Assembly: GCF_047470865.1 (NCBI RefSeq)
Contig: NZ_JAZDRH010000027.1
Span: 1 to 44,084, forward strand
Reading direction: 5' to 3'
DNA: 44,084 nucleotides
Source of the DNA: JAZDRH01 sp047470865
Lineage (GTDB): Bacteria; Pseudomonadota; Gammaproteobacteria; Pseudomonadales; Pseudomonadaceae
Positions 17,645 through 29,372 of this stretch are shown one piece after another; within the stretch, counting starts at the first letter, position 1, and the number at the start of each line of letters is the position of its first letter. A program made the position numbers and the translations under genes. The notes beneath the pieces are model-generated. The model made no database searches, had not been told where the DNA came from, and saw nothing but the letters and a program-made list of their open reading frames with translations.

Positions 17645-17671
17645 ATAGGGCTTAATGTAATTAAGCCCTAT
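17645..17671. terminator. Bidirectional terminator
   Basis: A perfect 10-bp inverted repeat (ATAGGGCTTA / TAAGCCCTAT) with a 7-base loop lies between the convergent membrane-protein gene and the ABC ATPase gene. Confidence 0.85.
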
Positions 17672-17678
17672 TGCGGTG

Positions 17679-18473
17679 TTAGCCTAAAATCAATGCATCA
17701 TCCGAGATTTTTTCGCCTCGAACTTTTTCAAACATAATGAGCAAGTCAGGAACATCTAACCCTTCGCGCTCTTTTCCAGCTACATCCAGCACTACTTGCC
17801 CTTGGTGCAACATTACGGTTCTGTCGCCTACATCTAAGGCTTGGCGCATGCTGTGAGTCACCATCATGGTTGTTAACTTTTTCTCTGCCACGATTTTTCG
17901 GGTTAGCTCAATGACAAAATCTGCGGTGCGCGGATCAAGTGCAGCTGTATGCTCATCCAACAATAGAATGCGTGATGGTTTTAATGACGCCATTAGCAGG
18001 CTAATCGCTTGACGTTGTCCGCCAGATAACAAACCAATACGGTCAGTGAGGCGGTTTTCTAAGCCCAACCCTAAAATAGCTAAGTGCTGCCTAAACTCAT
18101 CACGCATTTGTTTATTACTAGCAGGCGTTAAGCCGCGGCAGCTACCGCGCTGATAAGCCAGTGCCATGTTTTCTTCAATGGTGAGGTCTTCACAGGTGCC
18201 TGCCATAGGATCTTGGAAAACACGAGCTACTTTATTGGCTCGTTGCCAGACGCTTTGTTTAGTAACATCTAGGCCATCAATCAAAATATGTCCTTCATCT
18301 AAGCTTTGATCGCCTGAAACTGTATTCAAAAAGGTTGATTTTCCGGCGCCATTAGTGCCAATAACAGTTACAAATTGCCCCGTTGGAATTTCTAAAGAAA
18401 GATCACGTAGTGCCTGTGTTTCAATTGGCGTACCAGGGTTAAAAGTAAGTTTTAAATTCTTAGCGCTAAGCAT
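17679..18473 (-). CDS. ABC transporter ATP-binding protein (TrpXYZ-type importer)
   Basis: This 264-residue ABC ATPase has Walker A GTNGAGKS at about residues 38-45, the signature LLSGGQRQAISLLMA and Walker B ILLLDEH followed by TAALDP. Walker B reads DEH where DEP is more usual; DEH is typical of ATPases paired with this class of substrate-binding protein. It drives the importer formed with the two genes upstream on the same strand, and its start lies 3 bases after the permease stop. Confidence 0.9.
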   Translation of the reverse strand: MLSAKNLKLTFNPGTPIETQALRDLSLEIPTGQFVTVIGTNGAGKSTFLNTVSGDQSLDEGHILIDGLDVTKQSVWQRANKVARVFQDPMAGTCEDLTIEENMALAYQRGSCRGLTPASNKQMRDEFRQHLAILGLGLENRLTDRIGLLSGGQRQAISLLMASLKPSRILLLDEHTAALDPRTADFVIELTRKIVAEKKLTTMMVTHSMRQALDVGDRTVMLHQGQVVLDVAGKEREGLDVPDLLIMFEKVRGEKISDDALILG

Positions 18474-18476
18474 GAC

Positions 18477-19373
18477 TTACTTCCTCTTAGCCTTAAAAAA
18501 GCGTTTTTTCAGTAATGGAATAACCAGCGCAATAGTCACTAAAATGGCGGTTAATAAGTTGAGGTCTTGTGCTGCTAAGCCAATAAATTCGCTGTTAAGT
18601 GCTAAAGCAATAAATAAGCGATAAACAATAGCGCCAAGAATAACCGCTAAGGTAGCAAAAATCAGGCGACGGGCAGGTAAAATACTTTCGCCTACAATCA
18701 CCGCAGCTAAGCCAATAACAATAGTGCCTATTCCCATAGAGATATCAGCGCCGCCTTGGGTTTGTGCAAATAAGGCGCCAGCCAATGCAACCAAAGCGTT
18801 AGAGATTGCCATGCCAAGAATAACCATCCAGCCCGTATTTACGCCCTGTGCACGTGCCATCCGTGGATTAGAGCCTGTAGCACGAATGGCTAAGCCTTGC
18901 TTAGTCGAAAAATAAGCGTCAATCAGTAGTTTGATCGCCAGTACTAAGATCACTAAGAGTACAGGGCGCAGAATATAATCATATTCTTCAAGAGCAGTGG
19001 GTAGTAATACCGTGAAAATGGTGGGCTCCATAATTAATGGAATATTAGGCCCGCCCATGATGCGCAGGTTAATTGAGTACAGGGCAATCATCATTAGAAT
19101 GCTTGCCAGTAAATCCATAATTTTTAAATGCACATTAAGTACGGCAGTAATAATGCCAGCGCCAGCACCCGCAAGGGCTGCTAAAAATGTCGCTAGAAAA
19201 GGATCCATCCCTGCCGCAATAGACACAGCACCTACAGCTCCGCCTAATGGGAAGCTGCCATCAACCGTTAAGTCAGGAAAACGTAATAAGCGGAACGAAA
19301 TAAATACACCAAGCGCGACTAAGCTAAAGATTAAACCTAACTCGAGTGCGCCGAATAGGGCAAATAAAGACAT
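18477..19373 (-). CDS. ABC transporter permease (BPD_transp_2 type)
   Basis: This 298-residue membrane protein has about eight to nine helices. The opening ALELGLIFSLVALGVFISFRLLRFPDLTVDGSFPLGGAV is the hallmark of permeases related to the LivH/RbsC superfamily that work with DUF534-type binding proteins. The ATPase-contact segment contains KQGLAIRATGSNPRMARAQGV. It is located between the binding-protein and ATPase genes and is separated from the former by a stem-loop. Confidence 0.9.
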   Translation of the reverse strand: MSLFALFGALELGLIFSLVALGVFISFRLLRFPDLTVDGSFPLGGAVGAVSIAAGMDPFLATFLAALAGAGAGIITAVLNVHLKIMDLLASILMMIALYSINLRIMGGPNIPLIMEPTIFTVLLPTALEEYDYILRPVLLVILVLAIKLLIDAYFSTKQGLAIRATGSNPRMARAQGVNTGWMVILGMAISNALVALAGALFAQTQGGADISMGIGTIVIGLAAVIVGESILPARRLIFATLAVILGAIVYRLFIALALNSEFIGLAAQDLNLLTAILVTIALVIPLLKKRFFKAKRK

Positions 19374-19397
19374 GGAAAAACTCAGTTCTAACAGATC

Positions 19398-19422
19398 AAA
19401 AGCGCCAAGTTTACTTGGCGCT
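19398..19422 (-). terminator. Intercistronic stem-loop after binding-protein gene
   Basis: A perfect 9-bp inverted repeat (AGCGCCAAG / CTTGGCGCT) with a 4-base loop, followed on the minus strand by TTT, lies between the binding-protein and permease genes. It probably lowers downstream expression or protects the upstream mRNA. Confidence 0.7.
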
Positions 19423-19430
19423 AACAGGTA

Positions 19431-20408
19431 TTACTCAATAACTTTTGTCGCAGACTTTAGCAATTCTTCCGAAAGAACAACGCCTTGTTTAGCGGCTGCA
19501 GTTTTATTTAAGAACAGTTCTAAGTTCTCACTTGTTTGTGGTTTGATATTGCCCGGTGCTTCGCCGTCCAAGATTTGCACCACAATACGGCCTGTTTGCT
19601 CGCCTAGCTGGTAATAATCAACGCCTAGGGCGGCAATAGCGCCACGGCTTACACTACCAGTATCAGACGCAATAATAGGCGTTTTAGTGTCATTTCCCAC
19701 TTTGGTCAGCGCTTCATAAGCAGACACTACGTTGTTATCTGTACTTGAATAGATAACGTCGACCTTGCCAACTAAGCTGCGAGCGGCTGAACCTACATCG
19801 ACTGAACGTGGGGCTGCTGCTTCAACAAGCTGCATGCCATGCTCAGGTAGAATTTTGCGCATTTTTTCTACTACTACCACAGAGTTGGCTTCACCTGGGT
19901 TATAAACCATGCCAACGCGTTTGGCGTTAGGTACGATTTTTTGAATAAGCTCGATTTGCTTATCTAACTCAAGCAGGTCAGAGGCGCCTGTTACGTTTGT
20001 TTTTGAGGCTTCCCAACTCGGAGTTAACTGAGCCTCAACAGGATCAGTTACCGCTGAGAAAACAATAGGTACTCTTTTTGTACCCGCAACCGCAGCTTGT
20101 GCAGAGGGGGTGCCAATAGTCACTATGACATCTGGACGATCACCAATAAATTTCCGGGCAATTTGTGCGGCTGTACCTGTGTTGCCTTGGGCGCTTTGGT
20201 ATTGCCATTTAAGATTTTTGCCAATTTCATAGCCATTTTGGGCAAGCGTATCTTTTACCCCATCACGTACGGCATCCAGTGCTGGGTGCTCGACGATAGC
20301 TGTAACTGCAACTGACTTGGTTTCAGCTGCAAAAGTGGTAACACTTGCAGATAAAGCAAGGGTAAGGGCGCTGATTGAGAGCAACGCTTTTTTCGTCATC
20401 TTTAGCAC
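19431..20408 (-). CDS. ABC transporter substrate-binding protein (TrpX/DUF534 family)
   Basis: This 325-residue periplasmic binding protein has a signal peptide ending near residue 27 (TTFA-AET). The ABC_sub_bind (DUF534) pattern follows: VTAIVEHPALDAVRDGVKDTL, RPDVIVTIGTPSAQAA, and PIIASDTGSVSRGAIAALGVDYYQLG. Members of this family (e.g. TrpX) import aromatic amino acids or related small molecules; the ligand here is unknown. The start is taken as GTG at 20408 because AGGAGA lies about 8 bases upstream. The ATG at 20399 would be too far from it. It is the first gene of the importer operon. Confidence 0.88.
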   Translation of the reverse strand: MLKMTKKALLSISALTLALSASVTTFAAETKSVAVTAIVEHPALDAVRDGVKDTLAQNGYEIGKNLKWQYQSAQGNTGTAAQIARKFIGDRPDVIVTIGTPSAQAAVAGTKRVPIVFSAVTDPVEAQLTPSWEASKTNVTGASDLLELDKQIELIQKIVPNAKRVGMVYNPGEANSVVVVEKMRKILPEHGMQLVEAAAPRSVDVGSAARSLVGKVDVIYSSTDNNVVSAYEALTKVGNDTKTPIIASDTGSVSRGAIAALGVDYYQLGEQTGRIVVQILDGEAPGNIKPQTSENLELFLNKTAAAKQGVVLSEELLKSATKVIE

Positions 20409-20437
20409 GTATGCAATCTCCTAAAAGGCAATAGCCA

Positions 20438-20473
20438 ATAAAAAGCTTCTGCGTAGTTTTCTACGCAGAAGCT
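20438..20473 (-). terminator. valS terminator
   Basis: A perfect 13-bp inverted repeat (AGCTTCTGCGTAG / CTACGCAGAAGCT) with a 4-base loop is followed on the minus strand by TTTTTATT. It lies just after the valS stop codon. Confidence 0.92.
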
Positions 20474-20496
20474 AGCACGCCTTCTAGAACCTTGTG

Positions 20497-23346
<2,850 letters not shown>

Positions 23347-23566
23347 GTTCGCGGGGACCCCTAATTACGGCGAATGTGAAAAACACGTTAGTATAGCGTC
23401 AAACAATGATTCGCCATAGTCATACTGCATAATAGGCTCAAGCCTGCGCAATTGCTTGGCGTTATTTGTAGTGATTTTTAAGGTGTGTGGCAGAAAAAAC
23501 TAAAGCCTTATCCTAAACGCTATAATCATTGTTTAATAAGGCGCTACGCTAGCACAAAATAAATCA

Positions 23567-23917
23567 TTAGCGGTTTTGCTGTTGTAGAAACTGTTGTAGT
23601 ACTATGGCGTGGTTGTGTTCTGGGTCTTTCGCAGCAAAAAGCAAGGTAAGCCTTTGTTTTTGAACTCTCTCTAAAAGGAGATCCTAATATATAAAGTGAT
23701 TAGCTAGCTCTTGTTAATAACGCAAACTGAACTCGTTAAAACAATTAGGGTTGGCATGAAACCATTGGCGTAAAAGGCTTGATGGTGATATTCCCTTACA
23801 CCAGTTGTCCACTATTAAGCTGTCTTTTTTGATAGCTCTTGGCCAGAGTCGGTCAATCAGAATGCGGTAACTGTCTTCAGGCGTGGCGTGCTGATAAACA
23901 CCTTTACACGGAATCAT
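23567..23917 (-). pseudogene. DUF488 (YeaO-like) gene with two in-frame stops
   Basis: The frame from 23917 down to 23567 is 117 codons, the size of the E. coli YeaO family. The N-terminal half (VYQHATPEDSYRILIDRLWPR) and the C-terminal half (RLTLLFAAKDPEHNHAIVLQQFL, compare YeaO LTLLYSAKNTTQNHALVL) both match the family. They sit in the same frame, interrupted by TAA at 23714-23716 and TAG at 23684-23686. A clean frame with only nonsense substitutions points to recent inactivation rather than deletion. The function of the family is not well defined. The 220 bases between this gene and valS hold nothing else that I recognise. Confidence 0.85.
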
Positions 23918-23944
23918 TTTTCATCCTCACAAACAAATGCTCAG

Positions 23945-23976
23945 ATAAAAATAACCGCAGACTCGGCTGCGGTTAT
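23945..23976 (-). terminator. Terminator of the cold-shock membrane protein gene
   Basis: A perfect 10-bp inverted repeat (ATAACCGCAG / CTGCGGTTAT) with a 6-base loop is followed on the minus strand by TTTTTAT, 23 bases after the stop codon. Confidence 0.9.
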
Positions 23977-23998
23977 TCGGTTATACAAGTAGCATTTT

Positions 23999-24571
23999 TT
24001 AGTTAGGTAAGGCAGCAATCACATCTTCAGCCTGTAAGCCTTTGTCACGCTGCATAACAGTAAACTCAACGCGCTGGCCTTCCACAAGTACGCGATGGCC
24101 TTCGCCACGAATGGCACGGAAGTGCACAAAGATGTCATCTCCAGTGTCACGAGAAATAAAACCAAAACCTTTAGAGGTGTTAAACCACTTTACAGTACCC
24201 GTTTCGCGGTTAGTTAAATCTTGCGATAAAGGCACACTTTTAGGTGCAACTTTACGTAGGTTTAAAACTAGGTGAAGTACTACACCAGAGGCTAGCAGGG
24301 TTAGGCTGAAGTAAGAGGCGGGTGTTCCATCAATATCGGTAGTGCCATTGAGTAAAAAGAAGCCTTGAACAATAGTGGCTAAGATAATCAATAATGAAAC
24401 TATAGACTGCATTTGACGACGCGCACCCCTTGCCCAGACGGGAAGGATTGGCGCAATCAGTAAGTTAGCCAGTGCGAAGTAAGCTAAAGTAAAGCTTTTG
24501 TCTTTGTCTTCAAAAATGAATGTTGCAATTAGTGCAATAGCACCTACTAGTAAATGAACAAGTTTTAGCAT
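23999..24571 (-). CDS. Membrane-anchored cold-shock-domain protein
   Basis: This 190-residue protein has four hydrophobic helices in the first 115 residues. A complete cold-shock domain follows at about residues 123-188 (GTVKWFNTSKGFGFISRD, DIFVHF), with both RNA-binding motifs, RNP1 (KGFGFI) and RNP2 (DIFVHF), intact. The domain should bind single-stranded RNA or DNA on the cytoplasmic face. The ATG at 24571 begins a normal membrane helix (MLKLVHLLVGAIAL). The longer frame from 24658 adds 29 residues without a clear ribosome binding site. It is monocistronic, with its own terminator, and divergent from the DUF2339 gene. Confidence 0.85.
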   Translation of the reverse strand: MLKLVHLLVGAIALIATFIFEDKDKSFTLAYFALANLLIAPILPVWARGARRQMQSIVSLLIILATIVQGFFLLNGTTDIDGTPASYFSLTLLASGVVLHLVLNLRKVAPKSVPLSQDLTNRETGTVKWFNTSKGFGFISRDTGDDIFVHFRAIRGEGHRVLVEGQRVEFTVMQRDKGLQAEDVIAALPN

Positions 24572-24801
24572 GGAAAAATCAACTCGACGTTTAAAAATGA
24601 GTAATAAGATTGGATAAGCACTGTGCCCTTTCAAAAAGCGGATAGGACACCAGCACATTAAGTATTAAAGCTTAAAGTAAAATGTAAAACAAATACTGAG
24701 TGAGCGCACATTTGTTGTGAATAGACAAAAAACCTTGGTTAGAGCAATCTTTTTTGGGTAATTTGTCATATAGTTGGCGTACTTAATTCAGGGAATGAAG
24801 T

Positions 24802-27800
24802 ATGACTATAATGATGGTTCTTAGTGCGCTAGGCGCTCTTGTTTACTTCGCATGGCAAGCCGTGCAAACGCTTAATAGCATACGCCAAGAGCAACAAGGG
24901 CTGAGTGCTCAAATGGAACAAATACGTGGGCATTTAATCTATTTGCATAATCATTTACTTCCAGAACCTAGTTCAGAAGAAAGTGTTCGGTCAGCCGAGG
25001 TTGTTGCACCAGAAGAAACCAAGGATGATGAACAAATAAGTTTAGATTTGACCTTACCTCCTGATCCTGTGGCGCAAGATTTAGCTCAGCAAGAAACTAG
25101 TCATTCATCCACTCTAGATACCGGGGCTTTCATTTTTGCCTCTGAACAAGCTGATTTAGGATTAGCTGCTGCCAACTTAGCACCAGAAAAAGCAGAGCAA
25201 AGTTTCGAATTAGACAGGTCATTATCAGTTGTGCAGGGAATAGAACAAAGCTCAGAAACGATTGAAGATCAATCGCTTTTAGTGCAGGAAAGTGAAGCGG
25301 AAAAGCTAGAGCCATCAATCAATTTGCCGCTAGAAGTGCTTAAAGACGAGAAAGACATGATTGTTGAGATTGCAGCTGCGAATGCTGATTCTCAGCCTGT
25401 AACGCTTGATTCAGTCATGGCTCAACAAGATCAACAAGATCAACAATTATTAGAAGAAACCACAGCAGAGCTGTTAACACCAGAGCCTATTGCGTCTCAA
25501 GTAGCATTAGAGCCAATGCCTGAAGTAATAGGTGAAGCGCAGGCCTCTATAAATGAGTCTGTAGAACCGCCAGTGCCAGTCATTGAAGCGTCAAATCCAC
25601 CAGTAAGCTCTACTCAAGGTGCATTAAGGAATACACCACGCCAAGATGATTATGATAATTGGTTTGATAAAGGTGTGAGTGCGGTATGGAATTGGCTAAC
25701 AACGGGTAATCCCTTTGCCAAAGTTGGCGTTTTACTATTATTTCTAGGTTTAGGCTATTTAGTACGCTTCACTGCTGAATATGCTGTATTCCCCGTGGAG
25801 TTACGCTTTATATTTGCTGGCGCATTGAGTTTTGGTTTACTCGTGATAGGTTGGTTGTTGCGCCATAAAAAGCAGCTATATGCCACTATTTTACAAGGCG
25901 GCGGGGTTGGCGGTTTATACCTTACAGTCGTTGGTGCCAGTGTCATTATCAAACTACTCCCTTTGAGCGTGTCACTTGGATTGCTCATAGTGCTTAGCGT
26001 CGCAAGTATTATTTTATCGTTATTACAAAATGCGTATAGCTTAGCTCTGCTTGCGACCATTGGTGGCTATCTTGCGCCACTCTTAGTCTCTACGGGCAGT
26101 AATAATTATGTTGGTCTGTTTAGTTATTATTTGATTATTAGCTGCGCCGTGTTAGGAATTGCCTATTTTCGTGCATGGCGTGGACTTAATGTGGTGTCCT
26201 TCCTGTTCAGTGTTGTCATTGCAGGATTATGGGGTTGGAAGTACTACAAAGTAGATTTTTATCTAGCCAGTCAGGGATTCTTAATTGCTAATTTGCTGTT
26301 GTTTGCCTTTTTGTCTCAAGCTTATGTATTTAAACAAGGCGTTAAACCAGCGCGTGCCGATTTGTTACTGGCCTTAGGTGTGCCTATTGCAGGCTTCGTA
26401 TTACAGTATTTAATGGTGCAAGATAACCGTTTACTGTCAGGCGTTTCAGCACTTAGCTTTGCAGGGTTATATTTGATATTTACTAAACTAGTGTTGTTGC
26501 GAAATAAAGTGCTTTATCGTGACCTAATAGTGATAAATGCACTGCTGGTGATAGGCTTTGTAGTTTGCTCTATTCCATTAGCATTGACTGCACAAGCAAC
26601 AGCGGTAATTTGGACTATTGCGGCAAGCCTTGTTGTGGGTTATGGCTATAAGTATCAAAGCAAGGCTGTAATGCTTTCAGGGTTGAGCTTGCAAGTACTC
26701 GTTGGCGTAACCACGATTTACCTGAATCTATATGATTCGAGCATGATGGCATCTCAGTTGTTTTTGATTGATGCAGTAGTGGCATGCTCAGTATTGGTTA
26801 GTGCCGTCTTTAGTTTTAAAGCTTCTGAGCGCCAAGGTGTTTTGTACATGTTGGCAAGTATTGCTCTAATAGCCTCTATGTTAACGGCTGTTACTAGCCT
26901 ATTTAGACTTACTGCATGGTTAGAATTAGCACCAAGCTTTGAATTAAGTCTAATAGGCATCAGCTTCTTCTGTATTCTTTACCAAGTGATGGGGCGATTA
27001 AGCGCTTGGCGTCAACTGGAATACTGTGGATGGGCATTACTGCCTATCTCTAGCCTTTATTTAGTTGTATTTATATTGGATAGAGTAAACGCCTATTCCA
27101 TTCTATCTAATTGGTTTTACTCCTGGATTTATTTTGTACCTGTTGTGTTTGGTATTTACTTGTCTGCTTTATATCGCAAGCAGCTAGCTTATTTTGCTTC
27201 GTTTAGTTTTTGGCAAGCAGTTGTGATTGTTGCTCTGGAGTTGGGTTGGCATAGTTATCAGTTAGGTGAGCGCTACCAAGATAGTTGGGTTCCGTTTATG
27301 TGGACAGTGGCTTTGGTTGGCTTCATTGGCTTAACTTTGCAAAGCTACCGTTTAGGCATCGCTACCACCAGTTACCAAACGTTAGTGGCAATTAGCAAGC
27401 CATTATGGGTGCTGCTACCTCTTGCGCTTATTTTATTTAACCAAATGGCAGGCTTTAAGCATTTAAGCACCTTTATTCCACTGTTTAATCCACTTGAGCA
27501 AAGTCTGTGGCTATTATGGATAACTATGTTCTTTATTGTTCGTAGTTACTACAAGGCTAATATGACATATTGGATGATGGCTGGGTTGGCGTGCTTGATG
27601 GTAACCGTCAGTGTTATGCGTTCGGTTGCTTACTACCAAGATTTAGCTTGGCAATTCCATACGCTGTGGGCATCCGTAGTTATTCAAACGGCCTTATCTA
27701 TTATTTGGGCAAGCATTGCTTTTATATTGGTTATTTATGCCCAGCGTCGTAAGCAGCGTTTTGTGTGGAAAGTGGGAGCTGGCATTTTAGCCGTAGTAAC

Positions 27801-27963
27801 CTTGAAATTATTATTAAAAGACGCGTGGGCAATTGATAATGGCTTGTACCGTGCAGTGAGTTTTATTGGGGTTGCACTTATTTTTATTGTGCTGGGTTAC
27901 TTTGCACCCTTGCCTCCAGTACGTGAGCAAACCACTACAGAGGACGCTGTTCGTGAAGAATAA
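24802..27963 (+). CDS. DUF2339 giant multi-pass membrane protein
   Basis: This 1053-residue protein has an N-terminal helix (about 1-20) and a long acidic, low-complexity linker (about 50-290, rich in Glu, Gln and Pro). About 25 transmembrane helices then follow to the C-terminus. The entry segment DNWFDKGVSAVWNWLTTGNPFAKVGVLLLFLGLGYLVRF and LYATILQGGGVGGLYLTV are hallmarks of DUF2339. Function is unknown, and the linker suggests a cytoplasmic or periplasmic spacer. The ATG is preceded by GGGAATGAAG. The stop overlaps the start of the DUF3999 gene by 11 bases, and the two families commonly occur as neighbours. Confidence 0.88.
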   Translation: MTIMMVLSALGALVYFAWQAVQTLNSIRQEQQGLSAQMEQIRGHLIYLHNHLLPEPSSEESVRSAEVVAPEETKDDEQISLDLTLPPDPVAQDLAQQETSHSSTLDTGAFIFASEQADLGLAAANLAPEKAEQSFELDRSLSVVQGIEQSSETIEDQSLLVQESEAEKLEPSINLPLEVLKDEKDMIVEIAAANADSQPVTLDSVMAQQDQQDQQLLEETTAELLTPEPIASQVALEPMPEVIGEAQASINESVEPPVPVIEASNPPVSSTQGALRNTPRQDDYDNWFDKGVSAVWNWLTTGNPFAKVGVLLLFLGLGYLVRFTAEYAVFPVELRFIFAGALSFGLLVIGWLLRHKKQLYATILQGGGVGGLYLTVVGASVIIKLLPLSVSLGLLIVLSVASIILSLLQNAYSLALLATIGGYLAPLLVSTGSNNYVGLFSYYLIISCAVLGIAYFRAWRGLNVVSFLFSVVIAGLWGWKYYKVDFYLASQGFLIANLLLFAFLSQAYVFKQGVKPARADLLLALGVPIAGFVLQYLMVQDNRLLSGVSALSFAGLYLIFTKLVLLRNKVLYRDLIVINALLVIGFVVCSIPLALTAQATAVIWTIAASLVVGYGYKYQSKAVMLSGLSLQVLVGVTTIYLNLYDSSMMASQLFLIDAVVACSVLVSAVFSFKASERQGVLYMLASIALIASMLTAVTSLFRLTAWLELAPSFELSLIGISFFCILYQVMGRLSAWRQLEYCGWALLPISSLYLVVFILDRVNAYSILSNWFYSWIYFVPVVFGIYLSALYRKQLAYFASFSFWQAVVIVALELGWHSYQLGERYQDSWVPFMWTVALVGFIGLTLQSYRLGIATTSYQTLVAISKPLWVLLPLALILFNQMAGFKHLSTFIPLFNPLEQSLWLLWITMFFIVRSYYKANMTYWMMAGLACLMVTVSVMRSVAYYQDLAWQFHTLWASVVIQTALSIIWASIAFILVIYAQRRKQRFVWKVGAGILAVVTLKLLLKDAWAIDNGLYRAVSFIGVALIFIVLGYFAPLPPVREQTTTEDAVREE

Positions 27964-29359
27964 GTTAATTGGGTTGTGTTATGGGTTATTGATCTTGCTT
28001 TGCGCAGGCAATCTTAATGCCATAGCAGCTAAACAACAGGTTGTGAACAATGCAAAACCTATGGATTTCGCTTATGGGCGTTACCTTGAACTCGATACTG
28101 AGGTGCAAGAAAATACTCTAGTTCGTTTGCAGCTACCTGTGAGTGTAGTTGATCAACTTGTTTTTAGTGATAAACGTGACTTGCGTATTTTTAATAGTAA
28201 TGAGCGTGCTTTGCCGATGGCGATTTTATCGAATCAAGGTGTTTATCACTATGAATTAGCTAGAAAACATTCACTGAAACAGCTTCCTATTCATGAGGGA
28301 ACAGTAGTTTTGCCTACTAATCAGGCGGTGAATGTTAAGCCTGCCATCATGCGTACGGCAGATACGAAAAACTTTAATCTTGAAGCGTATTTCAGTACAG
28401 CAGAACAGCGAGGTTATTCTGGAATGCTGCAAAAAATCCAGTTGCAGCGAGATATTAAATTTGCAGATATAGCCGAACTTAGCCTGTTTACTAAAGGAAA
28501 ATATAGCCAGAAGTGGGAATATAGAGGCAGTAAAAATATAAGCTTAATACCGGCTTCTAATAGTTATGAATTATCGGACTTTATCTCTTATTCTCTGGAG
28601 CTTATGGCAGGAGATGATTGGCTCATTTTGTGGAAAGAGCCAGTTGGCATTAGCCAACAGGAGGGCTTTGACGTGCTTTTGGTCGAAAAAAAACGCTTGC
28701 CGCCAGTAGCAGCTGAGTATGTGCCTATTGAGTTAGAAAAAGAGCCTTCGGAGGGTTACCAAGCTATTTATAAATTGCCTGGAAAAGGGCAGGATATTGG
28801 GCAGTTATTACTTGAAATTGACGAAAAAATGTTGCTATTTGTCAATGTCGAAGTCAGCTTTTCTGGGCATCCTGATGACTGGGTAAGTATAAAATCCTTA
28901 GTTTTGGATTCGCGAGATAAAACCCAAGGCACGTTGCTGAATGTAGATCGTAAAAATATTCAACGTATACGCCTTACGGCACCTAAGTCAGCATGGAACA
29001 AAGCACCTAAAATTTCTCGGGAATTTTACTCTCCTGTAGTGATATTTAATAGGTCAGGTGATGAGCCGTATTTATTGGCTTGGGGGGCAGCTAATGTGGC
29101 TGATGCTAGTTTAAACATGGATGATTTACTCTGTATTAATTGCACTAATACAGCGCCAATAGTAAGCATGGTGAATGCTTATTTAAGCAATAAGGCTGCT
29201 GATTTAGCGGGGCAACAAGCAACAGAAATTAAGCAGCCACTGTTTTCAGGTGTTCAACTGAATATCTGGTTTTGGCTGATTATGGTGCTCAGTGGTTGTA
29301 CTTTGCTCTTTATGTCAGTCAAGCTGATCCGTGAGTCATCGAATAAAACGCAAGAATAA
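27953..29359 (+). CDS. DUF3999 exported protein with C-terminal membrane anchor
   Basis: This protein of about 468 residues has a signal peptide (KNKLIGLCYGLLILLCAGNLNAIA) and a large periplasmic beta-rich region. A C-terminal helix follows (about residues 437-457, LNIWFWLIMVLSGCTLLFM). This matches DUF3999, the usual partner of DUF2339. The GTG at 27953 is chosen: AGAGGA lies 7 bases upstream and a signal peptide begins at once. An ATG at 27866 in the same frame would overlap the DUF2339 gene by about 100 bases and bury the signal. It probably acts with the DUF2339 protein at the inner membrane; the role is unknown. Confidence 0.85.
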   Translation: MKNKLIGLCYGLLILLCAGNLNAIAAKQQVVNNAKPMDFAYGRYLELDTEVQENTLVRLQLPVSVVDQLVFSDKRDLRIFNSNERALPMAILSNQGVYHYELARKHSLKQLPIHEGTVVLPTNQAVNVKPAIMRTADTKNFNLEAYFSTAEQRGYSGMLQKIQLQRDIKFADIAELSLFTKGKYSQKWEYRGSKNISLIPASNSYELSDFISYSLELMAGDDWLILWKEPVGISQQEGFDVLLVEKKRLPPVAAEYVPIELEKEPSEGYQAIYKLPGKGQDIGQLLLEIDEKMLLFVNVEVSFSGHPDDWVSIKSLVLDSRDKTQGTLLNVDRKNIQRIRLTAPKSAWNKAPKISREFYSPVVIFNRSGDEPYLLAWGAANVADASLNMDDLLCINCTNTAPIVSMVNAYLSNKAADLAGQQATEIKQPLFSGVQLNIWFWLIMVLSGCTLLFMSVKLIRESSNKTQE

Positions 29360-29372
29360 TCAAGAGGTTAGT

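Noticed and set aside
18997..19614. A 205-codon plus-strand frame across the ABC permease and binding-protein genes
   Set aside because: It spans the junction of two well-supported minus-strand genes and an intercistronic hairpin; the composition is low-complexity and it has no ribosome binding site.
25423..25446. Tandem 9-bp repeat (CAACAAGAT, 2.7 copies) in the DUF2339 gene
   Set aside because: It encodes QQDQQDQQ in the low-complexity acidic linker, where such short repeats are common; it is too short for a regulatory or phase-variation claim.
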